NCBI RefSeq assembly: GCF_015500095.1
Contig: NZ_CP062983.1
Span: 744,001-808,000, forward strand
DNA: 64,000 nucleotides
Direction of reading: 5' to 3'
Origin: Phototrophicus methaneseepsis
Lineage (GTDB): Bacteria; Chloroflexota; Anaerolineae; Aggregatilineales; Phototrophicaceae
Shown piece after piece: positions 26,432-36,144 of this stretch (its first letter is position 1; every line of letters begins with the position of its first letter). The position numbers and the translations under genes are program-made. The notes beneath the pieces were generated by a model. The model saw nothing but the letters and a program-made list of their open reading frames with translations. It made no database searches and was not told where the DNA came from.

Positions 26432-27523
26432 TTATACCTCTAGCGGGATTTCTTCATCGTCGACCACGCCGCGCAAATCCAGCGTTTCTGAAAAATGACA
26501 GGCAGCGCTGTGTGCGCCTTTGATGGGCCTGAGCGGCGGTGACACAGAAGCGCATTTGCTCTCCGCATAACGGCAGCGCGGATGGAAGTAACAGCCATCC
26601 GGTGGGTTGGCAGGGTCAGCCACATCACCTGTGAGGTGAATCCGCTGTTTTTTGTCGCGCAGCAAAGGGTTATGGATCGGCACCGCAGAGAGCAGCGCTT
26701 CCGTATAGGGATGCTGCGGCTCTGTATACAGGTCATTGGCCGGGGCGGATTCCACCAGCTTACCGACGTACATGACGTTTACACGGTCACAAATATGCCG
26801 GATCACGCTCAGATCATGGGCGATAAACAGGTACGTCAGACCAAATTCGTCCTGCAATTCCTGCATCAGATTGAGAATTTGGGCACGTACGGAAACATCC
26901 AGCGCAGAAATCGCTTCATCCGCGACGATGAGCTGTGGGTTTGTCGCCAGGGCGCGAGCAATCACAATCCGTTGGCGTTCGCCACCGCTGAAGGCATGAG
27001 GATAACGTCGCATATACTCCGGACGCAGGCCGACGCGCCGCAATAAGTGCGCCACCCGGTCTTCCAGTTCACCAGAGGGCAGCAGGTGATTGACGCGCAG
27101 CACTTCGCTGACAATCTCAAAGACGGACATACGCGGGTTCAATGATGAATGCGGGTCCTGGAAGATCATGCGGATTTTCTGGCGGTAGGGCCGTAATTCG
27201 GCGCGGCTGAGCTTTGCCAGATCAAACACCTGATCACCGTCATGATAGAGGATTTCGCCCGCTGTTGGTTCATAGACGCGGGCCACACAGCGGCCAACAG
27301 TGGTCTTGCCACAGCCGCTTTCGCCCACCAGGCCGAGCGTCTCGCCCTTGCGAATCTGGAAGCTGACGTCATCAACAGCACGAACATAATGCACATTACG
27401 CCCAAACCACCCACTGTGATACTCAAACCACATCTTGAGGTTGCGCACTTGCAAGAGCGTATCATCATCGGCAGTCATTCGGGCGGCGTCTATATCGGTA
27501 TCTATAACGGGTTGTTCAGGCAT
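26432..27523 (-). CDS. ABC transporter ATPase, OppF/DppF type
   Basis: This 363-residue nucleotide-binding subunit has Walker [10 protein letters not shown], the Q-loop region [14 protein letters not shown], the signature SGGERQR, Walker [13 protein letters not shown] and the switch His in [11 protein letters not shown]. The C-terminal oligopeptide-transporter extension has [17 protein letters not shown], the cysteines of which may hold an iron-sulfur cluster in this family. I chose the ATG at 27521-27523, which has GAGGA nine bases upstream and overlaps the preceding gene by eight bases. A longer frame has no such site. It works with the DppD-like subunit as a heterodimer to drive import. 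Confidence 0.9.
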   Translation of the reverse strand: MPEQPVIDTDIDAARMTADDDTLLQVRNLKMWFEYHSGWFGRNVHYVRAVDDVSFQIRKGETLGLVGESGCGKTTVGRCVARVYEPTAGEILYHDGDQVFDLAKLSRAELRPYRQKIRMIFQDPHSSLNPRMSVFEIVSEVLRVNHLLPSGELEDRVAHLLRRVGLRPEYMRRYPHAFSGGERQRIVIARALATNPQLIVADEAISALDVSVRAQILNLMQELQDEFGLTYLFIAHDLSVIRHICDRVNVMYVGKLVESAPANDLYTEPQHPYTEALLSAVPIHNPLLRDKKQRIHLTGDVADPANPPDGCYFHPRCRYAESKCASVSPPLRPIKGAHSAACHFSETLDLRGVVDDEEIPLEV

Positions 27524-28667
27524 GATGCTGCTCCTCTGTGGGGGGATTGTCGGGCGTTTTTTCTGAGAAAGCATCGGCATAATCTGCATGGTAGATCAGG
27601 CAGCGGGCCTCTTGATGATCGTTGACCGGGATCATCGGCGGCACCACCTCGTTGCAGATGCCCATGACAGCGCGGGTGCAGCGCGGATGGAACAAACAGC
27701 CAGTCGGGCGTTCAAAGGGTGAAGGCACCATGCCCTCGATAGGGTCCAGGCGCGTGCGACGGGCCGCGACCTTAGGGATGGAGCGCAGCAAGGCACGGGT
27801 ATAAGGGTGCTTGGGCTGATTGAAAACAGTCACCACGTCGGAGTATTCAACGATCTTGCCAAGGTACATCACCGCCACATCATCGGCAATTTCCGCGACG
27901 ACGCCGAGGTCATGGGTGATGAACAGAATCGCCATATTATAAATTTCCTGCAATTCGCGCATCAGATCCAGGATTTGCGCCTGTGTGGTGACGTCCAGGG
28001 CTGTGGTGGGTTCATCGGCGATGAGCAACTTGGGATTGCACGAGAGCGCCATGGCGATCATACAGCGCTGCAACATGCCACCGCTCAGACGGAACGGATA
28101 AGCATCGACGCGCGTTTCTGGCTTAGGGATGCCGACACGCCGCAGCAGTTCAATCGCGCGATTCCGGGCTTCTGCCTTTGAGACGTTATCGTGTAAGCGG
28201 ATATTCTCGATAATCTGGTTGCCAACGGTATAACTGGGACTGAAAGAGCGCATCGGCTCCTGGAAGATCATCGAAATTTCATTGCCGCGTATTGTGCGCA
28301 CTTCCCGGCTTTTAGGCGAGAGCGCCGCAATATCAACAGGCTTGGATTTACCGCCCTCCTCTGGCTCCGGGTAGTAGAAAATACGGCCATTAACAATCTT
28401 GCCAGGGCGGCCTATGAGTTGCAGCAGTGCCCTCGCAGAAACGCTCTTGCCGCTGCCGCTTTCCCCCACCAGGCAGAGCGTCTTACCGCGCTCCAGGTCG
28501 TAGCTCAGGCCATCAACAGCCTTGACGACCCCTTCATCCGTGAAGAAATGAACCTTCAAATCCTCAACGCGGAGCAGCATATCCCTTTTCGTGATGTTAT
28601 GAGCGTCTCTGTGTGTCTCTGTGTGAGTGTTTGTGTCTGTATCTGTCGTCTCTGTGCGTGTGTTCAT
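27516..28667 (-). CDS. ABC transporter ATPase, OppD/DppD type
   Basis: This 383-residue ATP-binding subunit has Walker [10 protein letters not shown]-loop MIFQEP, signature LSGGMLQR, Walker [13 protein letters not shown], switch His in FITHDLG and the C-terminal HPRC segment. The conserved domain begins at residue 30 ([13 protein letters not shown]). The 29 residues before it are low complexity, mostly Thr alternating with polar residues, encoded by an ACAGAC-like repeat, so the functional start may be the ATG at 28578-28580. Stop and start of the next gene overlap by eight bases. It partners with the OppF-like ATPase. Confidence 0.88.
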   Translation of the reverse strand: MNTRTETTDTDTNTHTETHRDAHNITKRDMLLRVEDLKVHFFTDEGVVKAVDGLSYDLERGKTLCLVGESGSGKSVSARALLQLIGRPGKIVNGRIFYYPEPEEGGKSKPVDIAALSPKSREVRTIRGNEISMIFQEPMRSFSPSYTVGNQIIENIRLHDNVSKAEARNRAIELLRRVGIPKPETRVDAYPFRLSGGMLQRCMIAMALSCNPKLLIADEPTTALDVTTQAQILDLMRELQEIYNMAILFITHDLGVVAEIADDVAVMYLGKIVEYSDVVTVFNQPKHPYTRALLRSIPKVAARRTRLDPIEGMVPSPFERPTGCLFHPRCTRAVMGICNEVVPPMIPVNDHQEARCLIYHADYADAFSEKTPDNPPTEEQHHA

Positions 28668-28681
28668 CAGGTGACATCTCT

Positions 28682-29869
28682 CTATGTATGATAGGGGTCG
28701 GCAGCGTCGCGCAGGCCATCACCCAGGAAGTTAAAGGCCAGTACCGTGATGACCACCGCAGCACCCGGCAGCAGCAGCCAGGGCATATTGGCAATTGCGG
28801 AAATATTAATCGCATCTTGCAGCATCACACCCCAACTGACCACCGGCGCACGCAGGCCCAACCCCAAAAAGCTCAGGGCTGTTTCGCCAAGGATCATGCC
28901 AGGGATAGCTAGGGTCGCTGATGCGATGATATGGCTCATAAACGAAGGGATCATATGCTTGAAGATAATGCGATTACGTGGCACAGCGTCCAGTTCCGCC
29001 GCGATGATGAAATCTTCTTCTCGCAATGAGAGGAACTTCCCTCGGACCACACGCGCCATGCCCGTCCAGCCAAGCAGGGATAAGATCAATGTGATGCAAA
29101 AATAGACGTAAACTGGGTCCCAACGGGCAGGGACAGCCGTCGCCAGCGCCATCCATAAGGGAATATCCGGTATTGAGCGCAACACCTCAATCAAGCGTTG
29201 GATGAAGTTATCTAACCAGCCGCCCACCAAACCAGAGATCCCCCCCAGGAAGATACCCAGCACCAGGCTGAGGAAGACGCCCACCAAGCCAATTGATAGC
29301 GACACTTGAGAACCATAAATCAGGCGGCTGAACATATCGCGGCCCACATCATCCGCCCCGAAGAGATAAAAAGGATCTTCCGGGTTCATGGGGCCAAAGA
29401 GATGAATATCCATCGTGATAGCCAGCTTGTTAATCGGGCTGACCGGGATGCCATTCAGCCCAATCTGATATTCATCGCCATGGACGAAGAAGCCCAGGGG
29501 TATCTTCACTTCTTCATCAACCGTATAGACGCGCGCCAGTGTACGCGGATCTGTCTCCTGGCTATACCCATAGACATAGGGCGCAAAACGGCCCTCATCG
29601 AACCAGTAAATAGGCTGCGGCGGCGCAGATGTATACCGCCGGAAATAAGTGGCCGTCGCCTTCGGCGCGAAGAACCCGGCAAAGATCGCGATAATATACA
29701 GCGCGATAATCACAAACAAGCTGATCATCGCCAGACGATGCTTGCGGAACTTCCACCACATCAACTGCCACTGCGAAGCCATCAGGATTTGGGGCGTGTC
29801 GTCTGCTGGCGTATTCATGGCCTGTGGCTGTAGGGGTGTTTCCGGGATGCGTAAAATATCGTCAACCAT
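28682..29869 (-). CDS. ABC transporter permease, DppC type
   Basis: This 395-residue inner-membrane subunit has a cytoplasmic N-terminus, a first membrane segment (about residues 50-70), a long periplasmic insert of about 110 residues, and then the five-helix permease core. The EAA loop for ATPase coupling is present (LDAVPRNRIIFKHMIPSF), and the DDVGRDMFSRLIYGSQVSL motif is typical of the DppC subfamily. The insert is longer than in E. coli DppC. It pairs with the DppB-like permease whose gene lies 11 bp away. Confidence 0.9.
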   Translation of the reverse strand: MVDDILRIPETPLQPQAMNTPADDTPQILMASQWQLMWWKFRKHRLAMISLFVIIALYIIAIFAGFFAPKATATYFRRYTSAPPQPIYWFDEGRFAPYVYGYSQETDPRTLARVYTVDEEVKIPLGFFVHGDEYQIGLNGIPVSPINKLAITMDIHLFGPMNPEDPFYLFGADDVGRDMFSRLIYGSQVSLSIGLVGVFLSLVLGIFLGGISGLVGGWLDNFIQRLIEVLRSIPDIPLWMALATAVPARWDPVYVYFCITLILSLLGWTGMARVVRGKFLSLREEDFIIAAELDAVPRNRIIFKHMIPSFMSHIIASATLAIPGMILGETALSFLGLGLRAPVVSWGVMLQDAINISAIANMPWLLLPGAAVVITVLAFNFLGDGLRDAADPYHT

Positions 29870-29880
29870 CGGCTAAATCC

Positions 29881-30879
29881 TTAAACATCATCATAGCGAA
29901 TACGCGGATCAAGCCATGCCAGCAAAATATCGGATAGCAGCGAGCCGATAATCGTCAACAGACTCAACAACATCAGGAAACCAGCCGCCAGGAACATATC
30001 CTGCTGCAAAAGCGCATTGAGCAAGACCGGGCCTGTGGTGGGCAAGTTCAACACAATGGAGACAATCGCTTCGCCAGCGATCAAGCTCGGCAGCACCCAG
30101 CCAATCGTGCTGACGAATGGGTTCATGGCCTGCCGCAGAGGGTACTTAATCAGGACACGCCACTCAGGTAGGCCCTTGGCGCGGGCGGCTTCGACATAAG
30201 GTTTATGCAGTTCATCCAGCAAATTCGCGCGCATCACACGGATTAACCCGGCAGTGCCTGCGGTGCCGATGATAATCATGGGGATCCACAGATGCTTGAG
30301 CAGATCCAGCACCTTTTCAAGGCTCCAGGGGGCTGTCTCAAACCCTGGGGAAAACAACCCGCTCAGGCTGACGTTGCCGTACTTAAAAGCCAGGAACATC
30401 AGCACCAATGCGATGAGGAAGCCAGGGGTCGCCAACCCGATGAAGCCAATAAAGCTGAAGATATAATCCGCTAAGCTGTACTGCTTGACGGCGGATAAAA
30501 CCCCGATAGGCAGTGCCACCAACCACGTAAAGACAAATGCGGAAAAAGACACCACCATTGTCATGCCGATGCGGTCCATAATCATCTTTTCGGCAGGCTC
30601 TGCATTCTGGAATGAATAGCCGAAGTCCCCATGCAGCACAATATTGCTGATCCATTTGACGTACTGCACAGGCATGGATTCATTAAGGCCATAACGTGTG
30701 CGCATGGCCGCTTCAAATTCCGGGGACCAGGAAGCACCGCCCGATTGATTCCGCATGTTTTCAATCATCTGCGTGACATAATCACCAGGGGGCAGTTGGA
30801 TGGTGACGAAGACCACAATCGAAATAATAAACATGGTGGGGACGGCATATAAAGCTCTTTTTAAAATGTAAGTCAGCAT
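29881..30879 (-). CDS. ABC transporter permease, DppB type
   Basis: This 332-residue inner-membrane subunit starts with the usual DppB opening MLTYILKRALYAVPTMFIISIVVFVTIQLPPGDYV. It has six membrane segments and the coupling loop EAARAKGLPEWRVLIKYPLRQAM. It forms the pore with the DppC-like subunit. A 221-bp gap with two hairpins separates it from the binding-protein gene, which probably makes the binding protein more abundant than the permease. Confidence 0.9.
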   Translation of the reverse strand: MLTYILKRALYAVPTMFIISIVVFVTIQLPPGDYVTQMIENMRNQSGGASWSPEFEAAMRTRYGLNESMPVQYVKWISNIVLHGDFGYSFQNAEPAEKMIMDRIGMTMVVSFSAFVFTWLVALPIGVLSAVKQYSLADYIFSFIGFIGLATPGFLIALVLMFLAFKYGNVSLSGLFSPGFETAPWSLEKVLDLLKHLWIPMIIIGTAGTAGLIRVMRANLLDELHKPYVEAARAKGLPEWRVLIKYPLRQAMNPFVSTIGWVLPSLIAGEAIVSIVLNLPTTGPVLLNALLQQDMFLAAGFLMLLSLLTIIGSLLSDILLAWLDPRIRYDDV

Positions 30880-31018
30880 ATCTATGAACGCCTATCATTG
30901 AAGAACGACTGTTTACGACTGATCATAGTTCATTGGGTATTGTCATCTGGCGATACGAGGCTGTTGTGACTGCTGCATCTCCAGTGCACTCTAGGCAGCT
31001 CACCCTAGGCGGTTGACA

Positions 31019-31088
31019 GGGCACCTGGGCCACGCCATATAAGCAGTGCCCAGGTGCCCACAATCAGGCATCCACCAGTCAGGCTGGT
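31019..31088 (-). promoter_or_regulatory. Two hairpins between binding protein and permease genes
   Basis: The large stem has perfect 12-base arms GGGCACCTGGGC (31019-31030) and GCCCAGGTGCCC (31048-31059). A smaller one, CACCAG-TCAGG-CTGGTG, lies at 31072-31088. Both follow the binding-protein stop. In many importer operons such stems stabilise the upstream transcript or cause partial termination. There is no long T run. Confidence 0.7.
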
Positions 31089-31100
31089 GAATCGTGTCGC

Positions 31101-33053
31101 TTAGCCTTCGCCACCTTCAAAGTACCATTGTTCGGGGATGGCAATGGCGATACCGCCAGGGTTCCAGCCATTCACCCATGTTTCAGGCACGTTATGCAAG
31201 TTGGCGCTCAGCGGGCGATAGCTGGGTGTTGCGCTGGAAATACCCATCACCCAGAAGTTATCCGCAGCCGTCTGCAAAACCTGGCCCATCAGTTCATAAC
31301 GTTCTTCGCTGGTGGGGGCTTGCAGCACACTTTGATACAGATCAATCAAATCCTTGATTTCCTGCGGCGGCTCAACGAGATCAGGATTATTCGGCTCCAG
31401 GTACCAGAGCTGCCAGCCATCCGCCCAAACGCTCTGCCCATGGACAGGCACGAAGTTACGCGGATCCGTGATCGCCGTGATGCCATAACCACCTTCTGCC
31501 GTGAAGATCGTTGCTTCCATGCTGTTATCGTTGCGGCGCTCAGTCCAGACTTCGTTATCAACCACGTTAACGATAATCTCTACGCCAACATCGGCGAATT
31601 GTTCTTTCAACAATTCCGCCACATCGGTGAAGCGCAGGCCATAATCTCCCGTCTGCACGGTAAAGACGATGGAGAGGCGCTCGCCTGTCTCCGGATTGAT
31701 GCGCCAGCCTTCAGCGTCTTTTTCTGGCAGGACACCATCGAGGATCTGGTTTGCCAGGTCCACATCATATTCAAGGTATTGCGTCGTGAGTTGCTCGTTA
31801 TAAAGCGGCGAATCTTCATTGGGGGAAATCTGCCGTGGGAAGCCCTGTCCAAAGTAGACGATGTCGATAATTTCTTCACGGTCTATGGCATGGGACATCC
31901 CAATGCGGAAGTCTTTCTGGCTAAATATACTGCCCAGTTCAGGGTGCGTGATGTTGAACTGAACCGTCACCGTACCGCCACCTTCGCTCTGGATCAGATA
32001 GACGGATAGGCCGGAAGTCGCTTCATTTTCGAAGAAAAGAGGCCGCTGTTCGTCTGTTGTGTTCGCCATTGTGTCGTATTGGCCTGCCAGGACATCCACA
32101 AGCATGGTCTGGTCATCCTGATAAAGCGTCCCCACAATGCGGTCAATATAAGGGAGCTGGTTGCCTTCTGCATCAACCCAATAGTAATAAGGGTTGCGTT
32201 CCGCGACGAACTGCGTCCCCGTACCCAGCGGCTCTGTATAAATCCAGGGCATCATCGTCGGGTAATCTGCATCTCGGCTGATCACTGCCGGGTCCGTGCC
32301 AGGGCCAACCGCTGAATGTGCCTGGAAGAGGGTCACCCAATCTTCCGCGCCTTCTGTCTCAGCAATCAGAGCATCAATACCGTCTGGGTTGTAGTCGATA
32401 TGGAACTGCTGCAAATAATGCTTCGGCGCTGTGACGAGTTCCCAACCCGGCCAGCCCGCCATATTGATCAGGAACATGCCATAAGGCACGTCAAATGTGA
32501 TGCTGAAGGTATAGTCATCTATTTTTTCAGCAACTGGGGCTTCCTCACCGGGCTTGAGCCAGCCAGAGGGGAACGTGCCGCTGTTGAGTTCTTCATTGCC
32601 CATGATGTCGTTGATCGCAAACAGCACATCATCAGCCGTAAAAGGCTCCCCGTCGGACCACTTGACGCCCTCGCGCAGGTGGAAGGTGTAGGTTGTGGCA
32701 TCATCACTGACATCGACACTTTCTGCAATATTAGGCACCCAATCGCTGTAATCATAATTCCAGCTCACAAGGCCCTTCCAGAATGACCAGAAGACCATCT
32801 GGCTCGCCCAAAAAGCATCGCCGACGAAGGGGTCATTCAGGTCACCCCCATAGACGCCAATATCGGCCCATGGCATCTCGATAACGCGTGGATTACTGGG
32901 CAAGCGTTCTTCAACAGGGGGGAGTTCACCCGCTTCGACGCGCTCCGTCAACATCGGGGCTTCACCATAAGTCATATCCTGGGCGGTAACGATCCCCAAC
33001 GAGGACAGCACAAAAGAAAACAGAAGCAAAAAGATCGTAAGACGTTGTTTCAT
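31101..33053 (-). CDS. Family 5 extracellular solute-binding protein
   Basis: This 650-residue secreted substrate-binding protein has a signal peptide at residues 1-24 ([24 protein letters not shown]). I see no lipobox cysteine, so anchoring is unclear. Family 5 signatures include [29 protein letters not shown], and later [23 protein letters not shown]. Members bind peptides, oligosaccharides or metals. The adjacent alpha-xylosidase and LacI regulator suggest an oligosaccharide ligand, as for the dpp-like sugar transporters of Thermotoga. Transcription comes from the operator-containing promoter 380 bp upstream. Confidence 0.9.
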   Translation of the reverse strand: MKQRLTIFLLLFSFVLSSLGIVTAQDMTYGEAPMLTERVEAGELPPVEERLPSNPRVIEMPWADIGVYGGDLNDPFVGDAFWASQMVFWSFWKGLVSWNYDYSDWVPNIAESVDVSDDATTYTFHLREGVKWSDGEPFTADDVLFAINDIMGNEELNSGTFPSGWLKPGEEAPVAEKIDDYTFSITFDVPYGMFLINMAGWPGWELVTAPKHYLQQFHIDYNPDGIDALIAETEGAEDWVTLFQAHSAVGPGTDPAVISRDADYPTMMPWIYTEPLGTGTQFVAERNPYYYWVDAEGNQLPYIDRIVGTLYQDDQTMLVDVLAGQYDTMANTTDEQRPLFFENEATSGLSVYLIQSEGGGTVTVQFNITHPELGSIFSQKDFRIGMSHAIDREEIIDIVYFGQGFPRQISPNEDSPLYNEQLTTQYLEYDVDLANQILDGVLPEKDAEGWRINPETGERLSIVFTVQTGDYGLRFTDVAELLKEQFADVGVEIIVNVVDNEVWTERRNDNSMEATIFTAEGGYGITAITDPRNFVPVHGQSVWADGWQLWYLEPNNPDLVEPPQEIKDLIDLYQSVLQAPTSEERYELMGQVLQTAADNFWVMGISSATPSYRPLSANLHNVPETWVNGWNPGGIAIAIPEQWYFEGGEG

Positions 33054-33432
33054 GTTAAGAACTCCAAATCTTGATAATAAATAATCCTTATTGAGAGCAG
33101 AAATCAGGCGAAGTACCGTCCTTTCGCTGAATGGGCAAGGTATACGGCCATGACAAATTTGTGGCTTCCTCAGGTTGTGCCCAATAGCAAAATCCGAGGG
33201 GAGCGGGCAATTTAGCGAAGCAGCATCTGTTAGCGAAGAAGCGCCTGATGAGGCGGCTTAAATTCGATGTCATGCGTCGGCTGTAAGAGGGGGTAACCCA
33301 CAAAGCGAGCTCGTGCCCGCTAAGAGGCGGCAAAAGATAAGAGCCAAAAGAGCGCGCGACTAACAAAAGAGAATCCTTCAAAATGAAATCTATAGGACTA
33401 TTTTTTGAACAGCACCGCGAAAATGTGATAAA
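33054..33432 (-). promoter_or_regulatory. Long untranslated leader of the binding-protein gene
   Basis: About 370 bases separate the mapped promoter from the start codon. The stretch contains a hairpin around GCCGCCTCATCAGGCGC near 33240-33257. An open frame at 33088-33381 has no ribosome-binding site or motif support. I recognise no riboswitch class. Confidence 0.4.
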
Positions 33433-33480
33433 TTGTGACTGTTCACAATTATTGTACTGCTAAGTTCTACAAAAACACAA
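33433..33480 (-). promoter_or_regulatory. Leftward promoter of the transporter operon with LacI-type operator
   Basis: Read leftward, -35 TTGTGT (33475-33480), an 18-bp spacer and -10 TACAAT (33451-33456) are followed at once by the palindrome TTGTGACTGTTCACAA (33433-33448; eight-base arms when the flanking A and T are counted). An operator covering the start of transcription is the classic repression position. It matches a second copy at 33562. Confidence 0.7.
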
Positions 33481-33499
33481 GTGATCCACGAAAATCAGC

Positions 33500-33577
33500 T
33501 TGGTAAAGCAGACTTTTTCGTTATATACTGTAAAAATACCGTCATTTATATCCTCATTACGTTGTGACTGTTCACAA
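33500..33577 (+). promoter_or_regulatory. lacI-type gene promoter and second operator
   Basis: TTGGTA (33500-33505), an 18-bp spacer and TATACT (33524-33529) face the regulator gene. An identical 16-base operator TTGTGACTGTTCACAA lies at 33562-33577, about 25 bases past the likely start, consistent with autoregulation. The two operators are 129 bp apart and could support a loop. Confidence 0.65.
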
Positions 33578-33620
33578 AATAAGCGCTTGCTAGCAACGAA
33601 ACTTGCTGAAGTAGGAATTC

Positions 33621-34622
33621 ATGAAAGAAAAACGTGCCACCCTGAGAGATGTTGCTAAAGAAGCCGGCGTCTCTTATCAGACTGTCTCGCGCGTCATCAA
33701 CAGCCACGAGAACGTCTCAGAAAAAACGCGCAGTCGTGTTATGAAAGCCATAGACAAGCTAGATTTCCGCGTCAACCGCGTAGCTCAGATCATGCAGACC
33801 AAGCGCTCCCAGACAATTGAAACGATCCTTTTTTATGCTGGCTTCAATCTCTTCTTGTATGAGATGGCACATATCACCCAGCAGCATGGGTATCACTTCA
33901 TGATCTCCGCCATTTATGAGGAAGAAATCGCCAATGCGATTGACAGCGCCGCATCGCGTTTCGTGGATGGCCTTATCCTGAACTCCATGTCGACGATCTC
34001 CGAGGATTACGAGACACTCAACAAGCTTTGTAATGGCATCCCGTTTGTGATGATTGGGGCCCGTTTAGGGTCGCAGGTGCCTTCTGTGTCATACGACCAG
34101 AGGCGCGGCGCACAACTCGCTGTGCAGCATCTGATGGGCCTGGGGCATACGCAAATTGCGGAAATCAGCGGCATTCTGGCTAGTAACGATGGCTATGATC
34201 GGCATGCGGGTTGGAAGACGACGCTCTTAGAAAACGATCTCCCACTTGGTCCCAGTGTAGAAGGTGATTTTTCGATAGATGGGGGATATGCCGCGATGAA
34301 TCAATTACTGGAAGGCGGGGCACCGTTCAGCGCTGTTTTTATCGGCAATGACTCCATGACATTTGGTGCCCATACAGCCCTGCGAGAACATGGCTTGCGC
34401 GTCCCGGAAGATATTTCGATTGTCAGCTTCGACGACATCCCGGAAGCGGCACACTTCACCCCCGGCCTGACGACAGTCCGGCAAGATTTCCATCTATTGG
34501 GGCGCATGGCCGTAGAATATTTATTGAGCCGGATTAATAACCCGGATACGCCCATTCATCAGCGCATCCTACAGCCAGAACTGATTGTACGAGATAGTAC
34601 CCAAGCCTATCAGCCGCGCTGA
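33621..34622 (+). CDS. LacI-family transcriptional regulator
   Basis: This 333-residue repressor has an N-terminal HTH (TLRDVAKEAGVSYQTVSRVIN) with a hinge helix (RVNRVAQIMQ), then a periplasmic-binding-protein-like sugar-binding domain (about residues 65-330) with PFVMIGAR, SVSYDQRRGAQLAVQHLMGLGH and ISIVSFDDIPEAAHFTPGLTTVRQ. It is divergent from the transporter operon, with two identical operators between them. It likely senses a sugar released by the pathway, such as xylose or isoprimeverose (inference from the alpha-xylosidase). AGGA just upstream supports the start. Confidence 0.93.
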   Translation: MKEKRATLRDVAKEAGVSYQTVSRVINSHENVSEKTRSRVMKAIDKLDFRVNRVAQIMQTKRSQTIETILFYAGFNLFLYEMAHITQQHGYHFMISAIYEEEIANAIDSAASRFVDGLILNSMSTISEDYETLNKLCNGIPFVMIGARLGSQVPSVSYDQRRGAQLAVQHLMGLGHTQIAEISGILASNDGYDRHAGWKTTLLENDLPLGPSVEGDFSIDGGYAAMNQLLEGGAPFSAVFIGNDSMTFGAHTALREHGLRVPEDISIVSFDDIPEAAHFTPGLTTVRQDFHLLGRMAVEYLLSRINNPDTPIHQRILQPELIVRDSTQAYQPR

Positions 34623-34641
34623 TGCCCCTATGGCCGATACC

Positions 34642-35094
34642 CTATGCCAGCGTGACCTGCTGTAACACATCCGCCAACTGAACGGGCAGATTGACGACGA
34701 CATCAGCATACATCTCTAATTGCTCGCGCAGATGTGGGAAGCAATCACAGGTGCGTGTATTGATCAGAGCGAGGGTTTGCACTTGGACAATGGGCCGGTT
34801 CGCTTGCAGCGCATCCAGTTGAGCAAAGAGCACATCCGGCGGGGTTGTTTCACTCACGAGCAAGAAAACGCGATCCGCGTCAATCGCATCCAGCAAGGGC
34901 AACAACTGGTCGTCTAATTCGCCTTCAAGTCGATGGTAAGCCACGTGCGGTAACGCTTCTTCTGGGAAGCGCCGATAGGCCATATGATCAATGATGGCGA
35001 CCCGCTGGCCCTGTTCAAGGGCATGTTGGGCTAGATCGAGTGCAAGCTGCTGTTTTTCCACAACGACAAGGCCTGTAAATACGATCATGTGCAT
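34642..35094 (-). CDS. Hypothetical protein with degenerate P-loop-like start
   Basis: I do not recognise this 150-residue protein. It begins MHMIVFTGLVVVEKQQLALDLAQHALEQGQRVAIIDH, which has the strand-loop-helix layout of P-loop NTPases of the CobW/MinD kind, but the GxxxxGK[ST] motif is gone (GLVVVEKQQ). Alternating strands and helices continue (RVFLLVSETTPP, PIVQVQTLALINTRT). It may be an inactivated NTPase domain. It converges with the lacI-type gene, which ends 20 bp away. Confidence 0.55.
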   Translation of the reverse strand: MHMIVFTGLVVVEKQQLALDLAQHALEQGQRVAIIDHMAYRRFPEEALPHVAYHRLEGELDDQLLPLLDAIDADRVFLLVSETTPPDVLFAQLDALQANRPIVQVQTLALINTRTCDCFPHLREQLEMYADVVVNLPVQLADVLQQVTLA

Positions 35095-35254
35095 GTGCTT
35101 CTACCTATCGATTACCAACATGTTGTTTTAACACCCTATCCCTTATAGACGACTTCCTCAGCGCATATTTTACAAACCTCTTAAGGTTATTTTTAGACAC
35201 ATATCCATATACTGAACTTGCAGTATCTCTCCAAGTCATAACCAGGGGCATCCT

Positions 35255-36061
35255 ATGTTTCAAAATACCCGTTACATCCTTCGCTTAACATTGCTTATTT
35301 TATTGACGGCACTATTCTCTACGGCTGTCATCGTCGCACAAGATGATTCAGAGGAAGAAGAAGAAGGCGATCACGCCATTCATTGGAGTTACGCTGGTGA
35401 AGAGGGCCCTGATCATTGGGGTGCCATGACCCCCGACTTCACACAATGTCTAGAAGGCACCGCTCAGTCACCAATTGATGTGACAGGAGCCGTTGCACTG
35501 AACCTCACCGATATTGGCTTTGATTATATGGATACCGCACTGCATATCTTTAACAATGGGCACACGATTCAAGTTAATGCGGATGAAGGCAGCGCCATCA
35601 CCTATAATGAAATCACTTATAATTTGCTGCAATTCCACTTTCATCACCCCAGCGAGCATACCGTCAACGGGGAAGCCGCGCCGATGGAGATTCACTTCGT
35701 CCATCAAGACCCCAACTCAGGCAATCTTGCCGTAGTTGGCGTGATGCTAACTGAAAGTGACGCTGATAACGAAGCCTATGCAGCTATCTTCGACCATCTC
35801 CCTGCGGAAATTTCCGAAGCTACAGCCAGCGACCTTGTCATCAGCCTGGATGCACTTTTACCAGAAGACCGTACCTATTTCACGTATCAAGGCTCACTGA
35901 CAACACCGCCATGCAGCGAAATCGTGCGATGGTTATTATTGGAAAACCCGGTCGAGCTTTCCGCTGAACAGATCGCAGCTTTTGGCGAAATCTTCGAGGC
36001 AAATGCGCGTCCTGTGCAGCCTCTCAACAATCGTGATCTCTTCATCGATAGTAACGAATAA
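35255..36061 (+). CDS. Secreted alpha-class carbonic anhydrase
   Basis: This interconverts CO2 and bicarbonate outside the cytoplasm. Its 268 residues start with a signal peptide ending near residue 28, followed by an acidic stretch and the alpha-carbonic anhydrase fold. Zinc ligands are H128 and H130 (LQFHFHHPSEH) and H147 (MEIHFV). H103 in NNGHTI is the proton-shuttle histidine equivalent. The YQGSLTTPPCSE stretch near residue 209 is the conserved substrate-pocket loop. It has its own terminator and no operon partners. Confidence 0.95.
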   Translation: MFQNTRYILRLTLLILLTALFSTAVIVAQDDSEEEEEGDHAIHWSYAGEEGPDHWGAMTPDFTQCLEGTAQSPIDVTGAVALNLTDIGFDYMDTALHIFNNGHTIQVNADEGSAITYNEITYNLLQFHFHHPSEHTVNGEAAPMEIHFVHQDPNSGNLAVVGVMLTESDADNEAYAAIFDHLPAEISEATASDLVISLDALLPEDRTYFTYQGSLTTPPCSEIVRWLLLENPVELSAEQIAAFGEIFEANARPVQPLNNRDLFIDSNE

Positions 36062-36092
36062 GCACCATTAGCAGCTAGCAGCGCTTTAATGA

Positions 36093-36118
36093 AAAATCCC
36101 TCTCATAAGAGGGATTTT
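36093..36118. terminator. Bidirectional terminator after carbonic anhydrase
   Basis: Eleven-base arms AAAATCCCTCT and AGAGGGATTTT surround the loop CATA, with A and T runs on both sides. It serves the rightward carbonic anhydrase gene and the convergent gene ending at 36145. Confidence 0.92.
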
Positions 36119-36144
36119 GTTTATTTTGCCATCTCAGCAAGCAT

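Noticed and set aside
26432-33053. Peptide (Opp/Dpp) importer as the function of the transporter
   Set aside because: Homology alone cannot separate peptides from sugars in this family, and the alpha-xylosidase and LacI regulator favour sugars.
33088-33381. 97-codon frame in the leader of the binding-protein gene
   Set aside because: No ribosome-binding site or motif. The leader is better explained as untranslated.
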